This document shows positions 12,427 through 12,546 of a stretch of 12,546 bases of DNA, one piece after another; the first letter of the stretch is position 1, and each line of letters starts with the position of its first letter. The DNA is from Deltaproteobacteria bacterium (GTDB lineage Bacteria > Desulfobacterota > Syntrophia > Syntrophales > JAAYKM01): NCBI GenBank assembly GCA_019136935.1, contig JAGVTI010000303.1:1-12546 (forward strand), in the 5' to 3' direction. Below the pieces are notes generated by a model, which was given only the letters and a program-made list of their open reading frames with translations, was not told where the DNA came from and searched no databases. Both the position numbers and the translations under genes were made by a program.

Positions 12427-12546
12427 ATGGGGGAGAAACAGACCAGGGCAGGAAAGAAAAAAGAGACCGTGACGGACGATGCGGCTCAGCAGATGATGAG
12501 GGAAGTGGGAGATCTCTGGAGCCGTTTTTTCCAGGAGCAGATGGCG
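12427..12546 (+). CDS. Unidentified protein, N-terminal fragment (3' truncated by window edge)
   Basis: Forty codons are open to the window edge. They start MGEKQTRAGKKKE, a lysine-rich leader, then DDAAQQMMREVGDLWSRFFQEQ, which looks like an amphipathic helix. A ribosome-binding site AGGAG (12410-12414) overlaps the hydrolase stop, consistent with co-transcription. The Trp/Phe-bearing helix is vaguely reminiscent of N-termini of PHA-synthase-associated or phasin-like proteins, but 40 residues do not allow a family call. Confidence 0.6.
   Translation, partial: MGEKQTRAGKKKETVTDDAAQQMMREVGDLWSRFFQEQMA

Noticed and set aside
1..12546. Selenocysteine (in-frame TGA) genes, CRISPR arrays, insertion sequences or transposases
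   Set aside because: No gene here is interrupted by a TGA with continued homology, no regularly spaced repeats were seen, and no transposase-like frame was recognised.

Overview
The window is GC-rich, densely packed bacterial DNA. The gene content is a selenocysteine elongation factor beside a formate-dehydrogenase maturation gene, a YhaM-like HD protein, several chemoreceptors, an Slp-type outer-membrane lipoprotein and a DUF1015 protein. This suggests an anaerobic Gram-negative of the former Deltaproteobacteria (Desulfobacterota, perhaps a Syntrophus-like lineage). The taxonomic call is inference from gene content and protein style; no rRNA or other marker is present.

Layout. (1) 3-320: the 3' end of a methyl-accepting chemotaxis protein (MCP), followed by a good rho-independent terminator (436-486). 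(2) 504-1034, minus strand: an Slp-like lipoprotein with a Gly/Val-rich tail. (3) 1035-1323: a divergent intergenic region with three successive inverted repeats in front of selB. (4) 1324-5005: a tightly coupled three-gene operon, selB (Sec-specific elongation factor), fdhD (sulfur transfer to the Mo/W cofactor of formate dehydrogenase; 2-bp gap) and an OB-fold plus HD-domain YhaM-like protein (ATGA overlap). SelB and FdhD both serve production of active, typically selenocysteine-containing, formate dehydrogenase. (5) 5006-5228: a noncoding spacer carrying a roughly 95-bp dispersed palindromic repeat of the CHPERSEGS type. (6) 5229-9745: three co-directional chemosensory genes: a Cache-domain MCP with a strongly degenerate signalling domain, a WspD-like CheW, and a CheA/WspE-like protein. 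The last keeps the Hpt histidine, a dimerisation-like segment and the CheW domain but has no ATP-binding kinase domain and no receiver domain. (7) 9721-11809, minus strand: a TrmN6/YfiC-like methyltransferase, whose 3' end overlaps the CheA-like gene by 25 bp, and a DUF1015 protein. A short palindromic repeat lies between them. (8) 11935-12411, plus strand: a compact alpha/beta hydrolase, followed by the first 40 codons of an unidentified gene that runs off the window.

The most unusual content is the chemosensory trio at 5229-9745. It looks like a Wsp-type signalling cluster reduced to receptor, coupling protein and phosphoacceptor scaffold. No kinase, CheR, CheB or receiver domain is encoded between 5229 and the window end, so if it is active it should depend on a kinase and output encoded elsewhere. 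The closest known precedent is the CheA3/CheA4 split kinase of Rhodobacter sphaeroides. Secondary points are an FdhD with no cysteine where the sulfur-accepting CxxC is expected, and the structured selB leader.
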